Origin: Falsirhodobacter halotolerans
GTDB taxonomy: Bacteria > Pseudomonadota > Alphaproteobacteria > Rhodobacterales > Rhodobacteraceae
Length of the DNA stretch: 64,000 nucleotides
Direction of reading: 5' to 3'
Assembly (NCBI RefSeq): GCF_022899245.1
Contig: NZ_JALJAZ010000002.1
Coordinates: forward strand, 186,001-250,000
Part shown: positions 9,034-17,177 of the stretch, in pieces
Layout of the letters: every line of letters begins with the position of its first letter
Numbering within the stretch: the first letter of the stretch is position 1
Program-made: the position numbers and the translations under genes
Notes under the pieces: generated by a model
Databases searched by the model: none
Told to the model about the DNA's origin: nothing
What the model saw: only the letters and a program-made list of their open reading frames with translations

Positions 9034-10401
9034 ATGACCAGCACGGCAAAGGTATCCCCGGACGAGATCCGCACGCGTTTTTCCTCGGCGATGTCCGCAA
9101 TGTATCGGGACGAGGTTCCCGCCTATGGCACGTTGATGGACCTTGTGGGGCAGGTGAACGCGGCGGTGCTGGCGGGGGATGCCGCGCTGTCGCGGGATCT
9201 GGCGGCGGCGGGGCAGCTGGAGCGGATTTCGCAGGAACGGCACGGGGCGATCCGGCTTGGAACGGCGGCGGAGCTGGCCACCATGCGGCGGTTGTTTGCG
9301 GTGATGGGCATGTTCCCCGTCGGCTATTACGATCTGAGCGAGGCGGGCGTGCCGGTGCATTCCACCGCCTTCCGCCCGGTGGACGAGGCGGCGCTGCGGC
9401 GCAATCCGTTCCGGGTCTTCACCTCGCTGTTGCGGCTGGATCTGATCGACGACGCGGCCCTGAGGGGTCAGGCGGCGGAGATTCTGGCCAAGCGGCGGAT
9501 CTTCACCGACACCTGCCTTGCGCTGATCGACCGGGCCGAGGCCGAGAGCGGCCTGTCCGAGGACGAAGCCGACCGTTTCGTGACCGAGGCGCTGGAGACG
9601 TTCCGCTGGCATTCCGACGCGCTGGTGTCGGCCGATCTCTATCACCGTCTGCACGAGGCGCACCGCCTGATCGCCGATGTCGTGTCGTTCCGGGGGCCGC
9701 ATATCAACCACCTGACGCCGCGCACGCTGGACATCGACCGGGTGCAGGCCGACATGCCCGCGCATGGCATCGCCCCCAAGGCGGTGATCGAGGGGCCGCC
9801 CCGCCGCGCCTGCCCGATCCTGCTGCGCCAGACCTCGTTCAAGGCGCTGGAGGAAACGGTGCGCTTTGCGGGCGATGCGGCCGAAGGGTCCCACACCGCC
9901 CGGTTCGGCGAGATCGAGGCGCGGGGCATCGCGCTGACGCCCAAGGGCCGCGCGCTCTATGACGACCTGCTGGATCAGGTGCGGGCCCGGATCACGCCCG
10001 CCGCCAACGGATCGAACGCGGCGGAATATGTCCGCATCCTGAACGAGGTCTTCGCCGCGTTCCCCGACGATTGGGACAGCCTGCGCCGGCAGGGGCTTGG
10101 CTATTTCGAATGGTCCGCCACCGGAACGCCCGCGACGGGAACCGACCCCGAGGCGTTGCTGGCCGCCGGGGCCCTGCGCTGCGACCCGATCATCTATGAG
10201 GATTTCCTGCCGGTATCCGCCGCGGGCATCTTCCAGTCCAACCTTGGCGACGGCGCGGTGCAGGATTTCTCCGCCAGCCCCAACCAACGCATGTTCGAGG
10301 CCGATCTGGGCGCGGACGTGCTGGACGAATTCGCCCATTACGCGGGGATCGAGCACGCCTCGCTTTCCGCAAGCCTCAAGACCCTGAACGAAGGACATTA
10401 A
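9034..10401 (+). CDS. hglS: 2-oxoadipate dioxygenase/decarboxylase (HglS/YdcJ, DUF1338 family)
   Basis: 455 residues from the ATG at 9034, preceded by AGGGA. This family of Fe(II)-dependent VOC-fold enzymes converts 2-oxoadipate plus O2 to D-2-hydroxyglutarate and CO2, the last unusual step of bacterial D-lysine catabolism. From the chosen start, His70 and Arg74 fall in RHGAIRLG and His226 in HINHLTPR. E293 lies in RFGEIEAR. These match the iron ligands and essential arginine I recall for HglS, with the glutamate at or next to the expected position. Downstream are the aldehyde dehydrogenase and aminotransferase that would supply 2-oxoadipate, and a D-2-hydroxyglutarate-dehydrogenase-like gene lies at 14788-16227. 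Confidence 0.9.
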   Translation: MTSTAKVSPDEIRTRFSSAMSAMYRDEVPAYGTLMDLVGQVNAAVLAGDAALSRDLAAAGQLERISQERHGAIRLGTAAELATMRRLFAVMGMFPVGYYDLSEAGVPVHSTAFRPVDEAALRRNPFRVFTSLLRLDLIDDAALRGQAAEILAKRRIFTDTCLALIDRAEAESGLSEDEADRFVTEALETFRWHSDALVSADLYHRLHEAHRLIADVVSFRGPHINHLTPRTLDIDRVQADMPAHGIAPKAVIEGPPRRACPILLRQTSFKALEETVRFAGDAAEGSHTARFGEIEARGIALTPKGRALYDDLLDQVRARITPAANGSNAAEYVRILNEVFAAFPDDWDSLRRQGLGYFEWSATGTPATGTDPEALLAAGALRCDPIIYEDFLPVSAAGIFQSNLGDGAVQDFSASPNQRMFEADLGADVLDEFAHYAGIEHASLSASLKTLNEGH

Positions 10402-10402
10402 G

Positions 10403-11920
10403 ATGACCGATACCATCGCCAAGGAGTGCACCGATCTTCTGGCCCGTCTGGGGGTCGATGCGGCGCGCCATACCGGCGGCACGCTCGATGCGTTCTCCCC
10501 CGTCACGGGCGAGCGGACGGCCGCCCTGCCGGAGCAGGATGCGGCGGCGGTCGGCGCGGCCATCGGGCGCGCGGCAGAGGCGTTCCGCGTCTGGCGCACC
10601 GTTCCCGCCCCGCGTCGCGGCGAACTGGTCCGCCTTCTGGGCGAGGAGTTGCGTGCGTCCAAGGCCGATCTGGGCCGGCTCGTGTCGATCGAGGCGGGCA
10701 AATCCCCGTCCGAAGGCGCGGGCGAGGTGCAGGAGATGATCGACATCTGCGATTTCGCCGTCGGCCTGTCGCGGCAGCTTTACGGTCTGACCATCGCCAC
10801 CGAACGCCCCGGCCACCGGATGATGGAGACGTGGCATCCGCTGGGCGTCGTGGGCGTGATCAGCGCGTTCAACTTCCCCGTCGCGGTCTGGTCGTGGAAC
10901 ACGGCGCTGGCGCTGGTCTGCGGCAACCCGGTCGTGTGGAAGCCGTCCGAGAAGACGCCCCTGACGGCGCTGGCCTGCCACGCCATCCTTGACCGCGCGC
11001 TGGCGCGGTTCGGCGACGCCCCCGAGGGGCTGAGCGCGGTCGTCATCGGCGGGCGGGCGACGGGCGAGGCGCTGGTGGACGATCCGCGCGTGGCGCTGGT
11101 GTCGGCCACCGGATCCACCCGCATGGGACGCGAGGTGGGGCCCAAGGTCGCGGCGCGGTTCGGGCGCACGATCCTGGAACTGGGCGGCAACAATGCGGGC
11201 ATCGTCTGCCCCTCGGCCGATCTGGACATGGCGCTGCGCGCGATCGCCTTCGGTGCGATGGGCACGGCGGGGCAGCGGTGCACCACCATGCGCCGCCTGT
11301 TCGTGCATGACAGCGTCTATGACGCGCTGGTGCCGGGGCTGATCAAGGCCTACGGGTCCGTGTCGGTGGGCAACCCGTTGACGACGCAGGCGCTGGTCGG
11401 CCCGCTGGTGGATCGCGGTGCATATGACGCGATGCAGGCCGCGCTGACGGAGGCGAAGGCGGCGGGCGGCACCGTGCATGGCGGCGCCCGTGTGACCGAG
11501 GCCGGGCCCGAGGCGGCCTTCTACGTCAAGCCCGCGCTGGTGGAGATGCCGTCCCAGACCGGGCCGGTGTTCGAGGAAACCTTCGCCCCGATCCTCTATG
11601 TCATGCGCTACAGCGATCTGGCGGCGGTGATCGAGGAGCATAACGCGGTGGGGGCGGGCCTGTCGTCGTCGATCTTCACGACCGATCTGCGCGAATCCGA
11701 ATTGTTCCTTTCGGCCGCGGGGTCGGACTGCGGCATCGCCAACGTCAACATCGGCACCTCGGGCGCGGAGATTGGCGGGGCGTTCGGCGGGGAAAAGGAA
11801 ACCGGCGGCGGGCGCGAAAGCGGATCCGACGCCTGGCGCGCCTATATGCGCCGGGCCACGAACACCATCAACTACTCGCGCGAGCTGCCGCTTGCGCAGG
11901 GCGTCGTCTTCGATATCTGA
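10403..11920 (+). CDS. amaB: Aldehyde dehydrogenase, ALDH7/antiquitin type (probable L-aminoadipate-6-semialdehyde dehydrogenase)
   Basis: 505 residues. Catalytic Cys293 lies in GTAGQRCTTMRR and the general-base Glu259 in ILELGGNN. The Rossmann region contains ISAFNFPVAVWSWNTALAL with VWKPSEKTPL. The AFNFPVAVW and GGGRESGSDAWRAYMRR segments are characteristic of ALDH7A1/AmaB, which oxidises 2-aminoadipate-6-semialdehyde (in equilibrium with piperideine-6-carboxylate) to 2-aminoadipate. It starts one base after the hglS stop and precedes an aminotransferase, fitting the pathway order semialdehyde to aminoadipate to oxoadipate. The specific substrate is inferred from family and context. Confidence 0.85.
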   Translation: MTDTIAKECTDLLARLGVDAARHTGGTLDAFSPVTGERTAALPEQDAAAVGAAIGRAAEAFRVWRTVPAPRRGELVRLLGEELRASKADLGRLVSIEAGKSPSEGAGEVQEMIDICDFAVGLSRQLYGLTIATERPGHRMMETWHPLGVVGVISAFNFPVAVWSWNTALALVCGNPVVWKPSEKTPLTALACHAILDRALARFGDAPEGLSAVVIGGRATGEALVDDPRVALVSATGSTRMGREVGPKVAARFGRTILELGGNNAGIVCPSADLDMALRAIAFGAMGTAGQRCTTMRRLFVHDSVYDALVPGLIKAYGSVSVGNPLTTQALVGPLVDRGAYDAMQAALTEAKAAGGTVHGGARVTEAGPEAAFYVKPALVEMPSQTGPVFEETFAPILYVMRYSDLAAVIEEHNAVGAGLSSSIFTTDLRESELFLSAAGSDCGIANVNIGTSGAEIGGAFGGEKETGGGRESGSDAWRAYMRRATNTINYSRELPLAQGVVFDI

Positions 11921-11927
11921 GGGCATC

Positions 11928-13163
11928 ATGACCGCAAGCTTCCGCCCGGCGCGGCGGATCGGGGATCTCGGCGTGTCCGAGATCCTGGCGATCACCGCCC
12001 GCGCGGGCGCCCTGAAACGTGAGGGGCGTCCGATCATCATCCTCGGCACGGGCGAGCCGGATTTCGACACGCCCGACCACATCAAGACGGCCGCCATCGC
12101 CGCCATCCGCAAGGGGGAGACGAAATACACCAACCTCGACGGTTCGCCCGAGATGAAACGGGCGATCCGCGACAAGTTCGCGCGCGAAAACGGCCTGACC
12201 TTCGCCCAGAACGAGGTGACGGCGGGCGCGGGCGCAAAGCAGATGCTTTACAACGCGATGATGGCCAGCCTGAACGACGGCGACGAGGTCATCATCCCGA
12301 CGCCCTGCTGGACCAGTTATTTCGACATCGTGCAGATCGCGGGGGGCGTTCCGGTCGCCGTTCCATGTCCGGGTGCGGACGGCTTTCGCCTGACCGCCCG
12401 CGCGCTGGAGGCGGCGATCACGCCGCGCACGAAATGGCTGATGCTGAATTCGCCGTCGAACCCCACGGGCGCGGCCTATGGCGCCGAGCATTACCGCCCG
12501 CTGCTGGAGGTGTTGCGCCGCCATCCCCATGTCTGGCTGATGGTGGACGACATCTACGAGCACATCGTCTATGACGATTTCCGCTTCGTCACGCCCTTGG
12601 CGCTGGACCCCTCGCTGAAGGATCGGTGCCTGACGATCAACGGGGTCAGCAAGGCCTATGCGATGACCGGCTGGCGGCTTGGCTATGCCGGTGGTCCCGC
12701 CGCGCTGATCGCGGGAATGGCGGTCGTCCAAAGCCAGGCCACGTCCTGCCCGTCGTCCGTGACGCAGGCGGCGTCCATCGCGGCGCTGGACGGCCCGCAG
12801 GAGTTTTTGCGCGAGCGGCGCGCCAGTTTCGCCCGCCGCTGCGACATCGTGGTGGACGCGCTGAACGCCATCGACGGCATCCACTGCCGTCGGCCCGAAG
12901 GCGCGTTCTATACCTTCGCCAGCTGCGAGGGGATGATCGGACGCGTGACGCCCGAAGGGGCCACGCTGACCTCGGACCGGGATTTCTGCGCCTGGCTTCT
13001 GGACCGCGCGGATGTGGCGGTGGTGCCGGGATCGGCCTTCGGCCTGTCGCCGTATTTCCGCATCTCCTACGCCACGTCGGAGGCGGAGTTGACCGAGGCG
13101 CTGGCCCGCATCACCCGCGCCTGCGCCACCCTGCGGGGGCCTGACCGGATCTACTCGGAGTAG
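11928..13163 (+). CDS. Class I/II PLP-dependent aminotransferase (aspartate aminotransferase fold; probable 2-aminoadipate transaminase)
   Basis: 411 residues from the ATG at 11928; the longer ORF upstream is overlap with the aldehyde dehydrogenase. Fold type I motifs are clear: GTGEPDFDTPDHIKTAA near the N-terminus, the NSPSNPTGA cofactor segment, the VDDIYEH motif, the PLP-binding Lys242 in NGVSKAYAMTGWRLGY, and a substrate-carboxylate arginine in FRISYATS. General family members transfer amino groups between aspartate-type donors and 2-oxo acids. Its place directly behind hglS and the ALDH7 gene suggests deamination of 2-aminoadipate. It overlaps the converging XRE gene by 13 bp. Confidence 0.86.
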   Translation: MTASFRPARRIGDLGVSEILAITARAGALKREGRPIIILGTGEPDFDTPDHIKTAAIAAIRKGETKYTNLDGSPEMKRAIRDKFARENGLTFAQNEVTAGAGAKQMLYNAMMASLNDGDEVIIPTPCWTSYFDIVQIAGGVPVAVPCPGADGFRLTARALEAAITPRTKWLMLNSPSNPTGAAYGAEHYRPLLEVLRRHPHVWLMVDDIYEHIVYDDFRFVTPLALDPSLKDRCLTINGVSKAYAMTGWRLGYAGGPAALIAGMAVVQSQATSCPSSVTQAASIAALDGPQEFLRERRASFARRCDIVVDALNAIDGIHCRRPEGAFYTFASCEGMIGRVTPEGATLTSDRDFCAWLLDRADVAVVPGSAFGLSPYFRISYATSEAELTEALARITRACATLRGPDRIYSE

Positions 13164-13762
13164 AGCCAGAGCACTTCGGCATCCGCCTCGCCCTCGGACG
13201 TCCACAAATGGCCGTCCAAGGCGTCGTAATAGATGCTGTCGCCCGCCGCCAGACGCGTCGGGGCATAGCTTTGGCTGTGCAGGATCAGGGTGCCCGACAG
13301 GACGGTCAGAAATATCTCGGCGTCGTATCGGGCCCATTCGTCATAGGCCGCCAGATCCCGCGCGCGCACGCGTGTGCGGATCGGGATCATCCTGCGGGCC
13401 GACAGATCGCCGCACAGCAGGGTGTTGTCGCAGGCGGACGTGGCCGATCGGGCCCCGTCGGATCCGCGCGTGATGCTGCGCCGCGCGATCCCCGTGGCGG
13501 GGCGCGGAACCTCCAGCAGGCGGCTGAGGGTCATTCCCAAACCGCGCGCGATCTTGGTCAGGGTGGTGATGGTGGGCGACAATTCGCCCCGTTCGATCTT
13601 CGACAGGGTGGAGAAGGCGACGCCCGTGCGGCGCGCGGTTTCCTGCAACGTCCACTGCCGTTCGGCCCGCAGGCCGGCGACGCGGGCCGCGATGTCCACG
13701 CCATCGCCCGTCAGGGCCGCGCCGCGTTCCGCCTCGCGCGAGGCTGCCATGTCGAAATCCAT
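13151..13762 (-). CDS. XRE-family regulator with C-terminal cupin domain
   Basis: 203 residues from the ATG at 13762, which has a GGGGAAGGG tract upstream; the longer open frame beyond it overlaps the divergent gene. The N-terminal HTH (about residues 20-75) contains WTLQETARRTGVAFSTLSKIERGELSPT. The C-terminal half is a cupin sensor domain (LSGTLILHSQSY...LAAGDSIYYDAL). Such XRE-cupin proteins often control amino-acid and polyamine catabolism. It diverges from a DapA-family gene across a 133-bp region containing the palindrome at 13838-13855, a likely operator. Confidence 0.87.
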   Translation of the reverse strand: MDFDMAASREAERGAALTGDGVDIAARVAGLRAERQWTLQETARRTGVAFSTLSKIERGELSPTITTLTKIARGLGMTLSRLLEVPRPATGIARRSITRGSDGARSATSACDNTLLCGDLSARRMIPIRTRVRARDLAAYDEWARYDAEIFLTVLSGTLILHSQSYAPTRLAAGDSIYYDALDGHLWTSEGEADAEVLWLYSE

Positions 13763-13837
13763 CGCCTGCGCCCTTCCCCTTGCCCGTTCCGGTCTAGCGC
13801 GCGGGAAATCCGGGCGCAATCGCGCATAAACCGCTTG

Positions 13838-13855
13838 ATTGTCCCATAGGACAAT
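13838..13855. promoter_or_regulatory. Operator-like palindrome ATTGTCC-CATA-GGACAAT
   Basis: Seven-base perfect arms around a four-base spacer, 39 bp before the DapA-family start and 76 bp from the divergent XRE-cupin start. It is the obvious symmetric element of this intergenic region and a good candidate for the XRE-cupin binding site. Confidence 0.55.
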
Positions 13856-13894
13856 TATTAGCCTGTGCGAGAATAACACAGGATCGGACGTCGA

Positions 13895-14791
13895 ATGCTT
13901 GCCACGGACCTTCACGGGATTTTCCCCGCTTTGCCAACCCCGATGACCCCCGACATGCGCCCCGACCTGACCGCGCTTGGCGATCTGGTGGAGCGCAATC
14001 TTGCGGCGGGGGTTCCGGGCCTTGTGCCGATGGGCGGAACGGGCGAATTCACCGTCCTGTCGCCCGAGGATCGCGTGGCCGTCGTCCGCCGCACGGTGGA
14101 GGTGGCCGGGGGCGCCGTCCCGGTCGTCCCCGGTGTTTTGTCCACCGGCTTTGCCGACGCCGTCCGTGCGGGGCAGGATTTCCGCGCGGCGGGCGCGGAT
14201 GCGATCATGCTGGTGACGCCTTTCTATGTGATCCCGACACAGCAGGGCGTGGCCGATTACTTCCGCGCCTATCGCGCCGCCGTGGACTGCCCGCTCGTCT
14301 ATTACGACATTCCGGCGCGCACAGGGTTCTACACGCAGATCGACACGATGGCCCAGCTGGCCGAGGATGGCACGATCATCGGTGCCAAGGTGTGCAACAC
14401 GGACGCGCATTACTTCAACCGGCTGGCCGAACGGGTGGGGGACCGCATCTCGCTCCTGTCGGGAGACGACATGCTTTATGCGATCCATGTGATGCACGGG
14501 GCGCGGGGCGGGGTGCTGGCCAGCGCGCCGCTTTTGCCGAAAACATGGGTGGACATCCACAAGATGCTGACGGGCGGGGATCTGGCGGGCGGCATCGCCC
14601 GGCACCGCACGCTGCTCCCGGTGTTCCGCGCCCTGTTCAACGAGGTGAATCCCGGCCCGCTGAAGGCGATGATGGCCGCCATGGGCCATCCGGTCGGCGG
14701 CGTCGCCCTGCCGCTGCGCGATCCGGGAGAGGAGACGCAGGCCCTGATGCGGACCGCGCTGGAGGTCATCCGCCGCGAGGCGATGGCCTAA
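13895..14791 (+). CDS. Dihydrodipicolinate synthase/N-acetylneuraminate lyase family protein
   Basis: 298 residues forming a single TIM barrel. The Schiff-base lysine is K165 in IIGAKVCNTDA. The catalytic tyrosine lies in YYDIPARTG, and the substrate-carboxylate loop reads MGGTGEFTVLS. The family includes aldolases, dehydratases and deaminases acting on 2-oxo acids; biosynthetic DapA is only one member. The GGTGE loop, replacing the GTTGE seen in true DapA, and the catabolic setting argue for a degradative lyase. It diverges from an XRE-cupin regulator and converges on the D-2-hydroxyglutarate-dehydrogenase-like gene with a 4-bp overlap. Function unresolved. Confidence 0.8.
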   Translation: MLATDLHGIFPALPTPMTPDMRPDLTALGDLVERNLAAGVPGLVPMGGTGEFTVLSPEDRVAVVRRTVEVAGGAVPVVPGVLSTGFADAVRAGQDFRAAGADAIMLVTPFYVIPTQQGVADYFRAYRAAVDCPLVYYDIPARTGFYTQIDTMAQLAEDGTIIGAKVCNTDAHYFNRLAERVGDRISLLSGDDMLYAIHVMHGARGGVLASAPLLPKTWVDIHKMLTGGDLAGGIARHRTLLPVFRALFNEVNPGPLKAMMAAMGHPVGGVALPLRDPGEETQALMRTALEVIRREAMA

Positions 14792-16227
14792 AGCACGGCG
14801 CCGGGGTTCATGCGGCGGTCGGGGTCGATCACGGCGCGGATGTCCTGCATCAGGCCCATCCGCACCGGATCGACCCGCGCCGCAAGTTCCTGCCGCAATT
14901 TCCGGCCGATCCCGTGTTCGGCCGAAAACGTGCCGCCAAGCGCCTCCGTCGCGTCATGGACCCGCGCCATCACATCGCGCGTGACGCCGGCGGGATCGGA
15001 AAGGCGCGCCCAGGCGTCATGGGTGAAATGCACGATGAAATGCACGTTGCCGTCGCCCAGATGCGATACGATCAGGATCGTCGCGCCCGGATGCGCCTGC
15101 AGGACGGCGTCGGTGCAATCGCGGATCATCTGCGGCAGGCGGGACGGGCGGACGGCCACGTCATGCGACAGGCTGTGGCCATGAAGCTTGTTCGCCTCGG
15201 ACACCGAATGGCGAAGGTGCCAGATGGCGGCGGCCTGCGCCTCGTTCTGGGCGATGAAGGCGTCGGTCAGGGTGCCCTCCTCGAACCGGTCGGCCAGCCA
15301 ATCTTCCAGCCGCCCGCGCAGATCGGCATCCGCGTCGGTGCTGCCCAGTTCGATCAGCAGCGACCATTCGGGCCGTGATTCCAGCGGGTGGCGCGTGCGC
15401 GGGATATGCTGCAGCACCAGATCGACCTGAGGACCGGACAGCAGTTCCGCCGCCTGCACCGCCGTGTCGAACCTCTCCTGCAAACCCGCGAGGATGGTGA
15501 CCGCCGCGTCCAGATCGGCCAACGCGATCCAGGCATGGGCCGCGGCGCGCAGCACCGGCTGCATCCGCAGCGCGACCGTGGTGACGATGCCCAGCGTGCC
15601 CTCGGCGCCGATGAACAGGTTGCGCAGATCATACCCGGTGTTGTTCTTGCGCAGGGCGCGAAGGTCGCGGAAAACGCGTCCGTCGGGCAGAACCACCTCA
15701 AGCCCGCAGACCAGATCGCGCATCGGGCCATAGCGCAGCGCGCCGATCCCGCCCGCATTCGTGGAGACGAGGCCCCCGATCTGGGCCGTGCCCTCGCTTC
15801 CCAGGCTGAGGGGGACGCGGCGGTCCACGGCGCGTGCGGCATCATGAACGGCGGACAGGGTGGCCCCCCCTTCGGCCAGAAGGACGCCGGACGGCGTGTC
15901 GATTTCGGGGATCGCCGTCATGCGGCGCAGGCCCAGCACGATCCCCCGCCCGTCATCCGAGGGGACCGCGCCTTGGGACAGGCCCGTATTGCCGCCCTGC
16001 GGGACGATGTTGCGCCCCGCCTGCGCGGCCAGCGCCACGACCCGGGACACCTGATCCGTGTCGGCGGGAAACACCACCGCCGCCGCCCGGCCGCTGGCAT
16101 ATCCGCGCCAATCGTGCAGGAACGGTTCGACATCATGGTCATCGGTCAGGACGTGGGTGTCGCCCACAATGGCGCGAAGGGCGGCAAGAAATACGGCGTC
16201 GGGGCAGGGGGGCATCGGATCGCTCAT
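14788..16227 (-). CDS. FAD-binding oxidoreductase, GlcD/D-2-hydroxyglutarate dehydrogenase type
   Basis: 479 residues from the ATG at 16227 (a TTG start 48 bases upstream is open but less likely). The PCMH-type FAD domain (about residues 30-210) shows IVPQGGNTGLSQGAVP and GSEGTAQIGGLVSTNAGG. The C-terminal FAD-oxidase domain has SHLGDGNVHF and FSAEHGIGRKL, the metal/substrate site of D-2-hydroxyacid dehydrogenases. In lysine catabolism the HglS product D-2-hydroxyglutarate needs exactly such a dehydrogenase to give 2-oxoglutarate, and hglS is 4 kb away. Glycolate or D-lactate are alternative substrates. It follows the IclR gene on the same strand. Confidence 0.82.
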   Translation of the reverse strand: MSDPMPPCPDAVFLAALRAIVGDTHVLTDDHDVEPFLHDWRGYASGRAAAVVFPADTDQVSRVVALAAQAGRNIVPQGGNTGLSQGAVPSDDGRGIVLGLRRMTAIPEIDTPSGVLLAEGGATLSAVHDAARAVDRRVPLSLGSEGTAQIGGLVSTNAGGIGALRYGPMRDLVCGLEVVLPDGRVFRDLRALRKNNTGYDLRNLFIGAEGTLGIVTTVALRMQPVLRAAAHAWIALADLDAAVTILAGLQERFDTAVQAAELLSGPQVDLVLQHIPRTRHPLESRPEWSLLIELGSTDADADLRGRLEDWLADRFEEGTLTDAFIAQNEAQAAAIWHLRHSVSEANKLHGHSLSHDVAVRPSRLPQMIRDCTDAVLQAHPGATILIVSHLGDGNVHFIVHFTHDAWARLSDPAGVTRDVMARVHDATEALGGTFSAEHGIGRKLRQELAARVDPVRMGLMQDIRAVIDPDRRMNPGAVL

Positions 16228-16289
16228 CGGCAGGGCTATTTGTCGTATAGTGGAACCTTGAGTATCATAGTGCAATACATCTTATCGCG

Positions 16290-17066
16290 TCAGATCTGGA
16301 TCGCCTGCGACATGGAGCGGGCCGCCGCGACCAGCGTGGGCACGAAACGCTGCATCATCGCCTCCTCCTGATAGCGGAAACGCGAGGCGCCAAGGCTGAC
16401 GGCGGCCATCGCCTGACCGTCCGGCATGGTGATGGGGGCGGCGATGGAGATGTCGCCGGAATAGATCTGCTCCTCCACCAAGGCGAACCCGCGATCGCGC
16501 ACAAGATGGATGCGGTCCCAGATGCCGGGACGGTCGAACACGGTCTTCGAGGTGAAGGCGCGCAGGTTCGAACGGTCCAGAATGTCCTCGATCCGGGCGT
16601 CGTCCAGAAGCGAGAGGAGCGCAAGCCCCCCCGCGCTGCAATAGGCGGGCAGACGGCTTCCGACGATTACATCGGTATCCAGGACGTTCGGCGAAAGATA
16701 GCGCGAGAGATAGATGATCTCGGTATCGTCCAGAACCGTCAGGGAAATCGTCTCCTCCGTGGTGCGGTTCAGGTGCGACAGATAGGGGTGCGCGCGCAGG
16801 ACGACCGGGCTGGACCGGGTATATTGATAGGCGAGGTTCAGCGTCTTGGGCGTCAGCTCATACGCCTTGGTGCGGGTGTCCTTGCGAAGATACCCAAGGC
16901 GCGACAGCGTGTGGGTGAAGCGCTGCGTGGCGGATCGGTCCAGCCCGGCCTTGCTGGCCAGCTGCGTCAGCGTCTGGCGCGAATTTGCCGCATCGAAGGT
17001 CGACAGGATGCGGAACGCCTTTTCCACGGCGCGGACCATCAGGGGATCGTCTTTTTCGTCGGTCAT
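16290..17066 (-). CDS. IclR-family transcriptional regulator
   Basis: 258 residues. The N-terminal winged HTH (about residues 10-75) contains LTQLASKAGLDRSATQRFTHTLSRLGY. The C-terminal effector domain carries the IclR segments AYCSAGGLALLS and ISIAAPITMPDGQAMAAVSLG. It diverges from the acyl-CoA synthetase/crotonase operon (start 17178) across a region with a near-consensus promoter and the palindrome TTATCG-CATGA-CGATAA. The same palindrome core recurs at 20498-20512 in front of the ABC/hydroxyacid dehydrogenase operon, so it may control both. Confidence 0.88.
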   Translation of the reverse strand: MTDEKDDPLMVRAVEKAFRILSTFDAANSRQTLTQLASKAGLDRSATQRFTHTLSRLGYLRKDTRTKAYELTPKTLNLAYQYTRSSPVVLRAHPYLSHLNRTTEETISLTVLDDTEIIYLSRYLSPNVLDTDVIVGSRLPAYCSAGGLALLSLLDDARIEDILDRSNLRAFTSKTVFDRPGIWDRIHLVRDRGFALVEEQIYSGDISIAAPITMPDGQAMAAVSLGASRFRYQEEAMMQRFVPTLVAAARSMSQAIQI

Positions 17067-17096
17067 CGTGTCATTCCGGTTTCGCCCAACTGTTCG

Positions 17097-17125
17097 TTGA
17101 CAATCTGCCGGGGGATAGCTCTAAT
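17097..17125 (+). promoter_or_regulatory. Sigma-70-type promoter for the acyl-CoA synthetase operon
   Basis: TTGACA (17097-17102), a 17-bp spacer, then TCTAAT (17120-17125), which is one mismatch from consensus overall. The IclR-type palindrome begins 12 bp after the -10 element, where bound repressor would block transcription start. Confidence 0.6.
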
Positions 17126-17136
17126 GTCAATAAATG

Positions 17137-17153
17137 TTATCGCATGACGATAA
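17137..17153. promoter_or_regulatory. IclR operator candidate TTATCG-CATGA-CGATAA
   Basis: A perfect 6-5-6 palindrome between the divergent IclR and acyl-CoA synthetase genes, just downstream of the promoter. Its core ATCGCAT-GA-CGAT is nearly identical to ATCGCAT-AG-CGAT at 20499-20511. Confidence 0.6.
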
Positions 17154-17177
17154 AACAATACTTGATCGGAGGCTGGA

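Noticed and set aside
8962-10746. A 594-codon minus-strand open frame opposite hglS
   Set aside because: The plus-strand hglS frame has catalytic residues in register; the antisense frame has none.
10376-12175. A 599-codon minus-strand open frame
   Set aside because: Antisense to the well-supported aldehyde dehydrogenase gene; composition typical of a shadow frame, no ribosome-binding site or domain.
13895-14791. Biosynthetic dapA
   Set aside because: Substrate loop deviates (GGTGE) and the gene is divergent from a catabolic-type XRE-cupin regulator.
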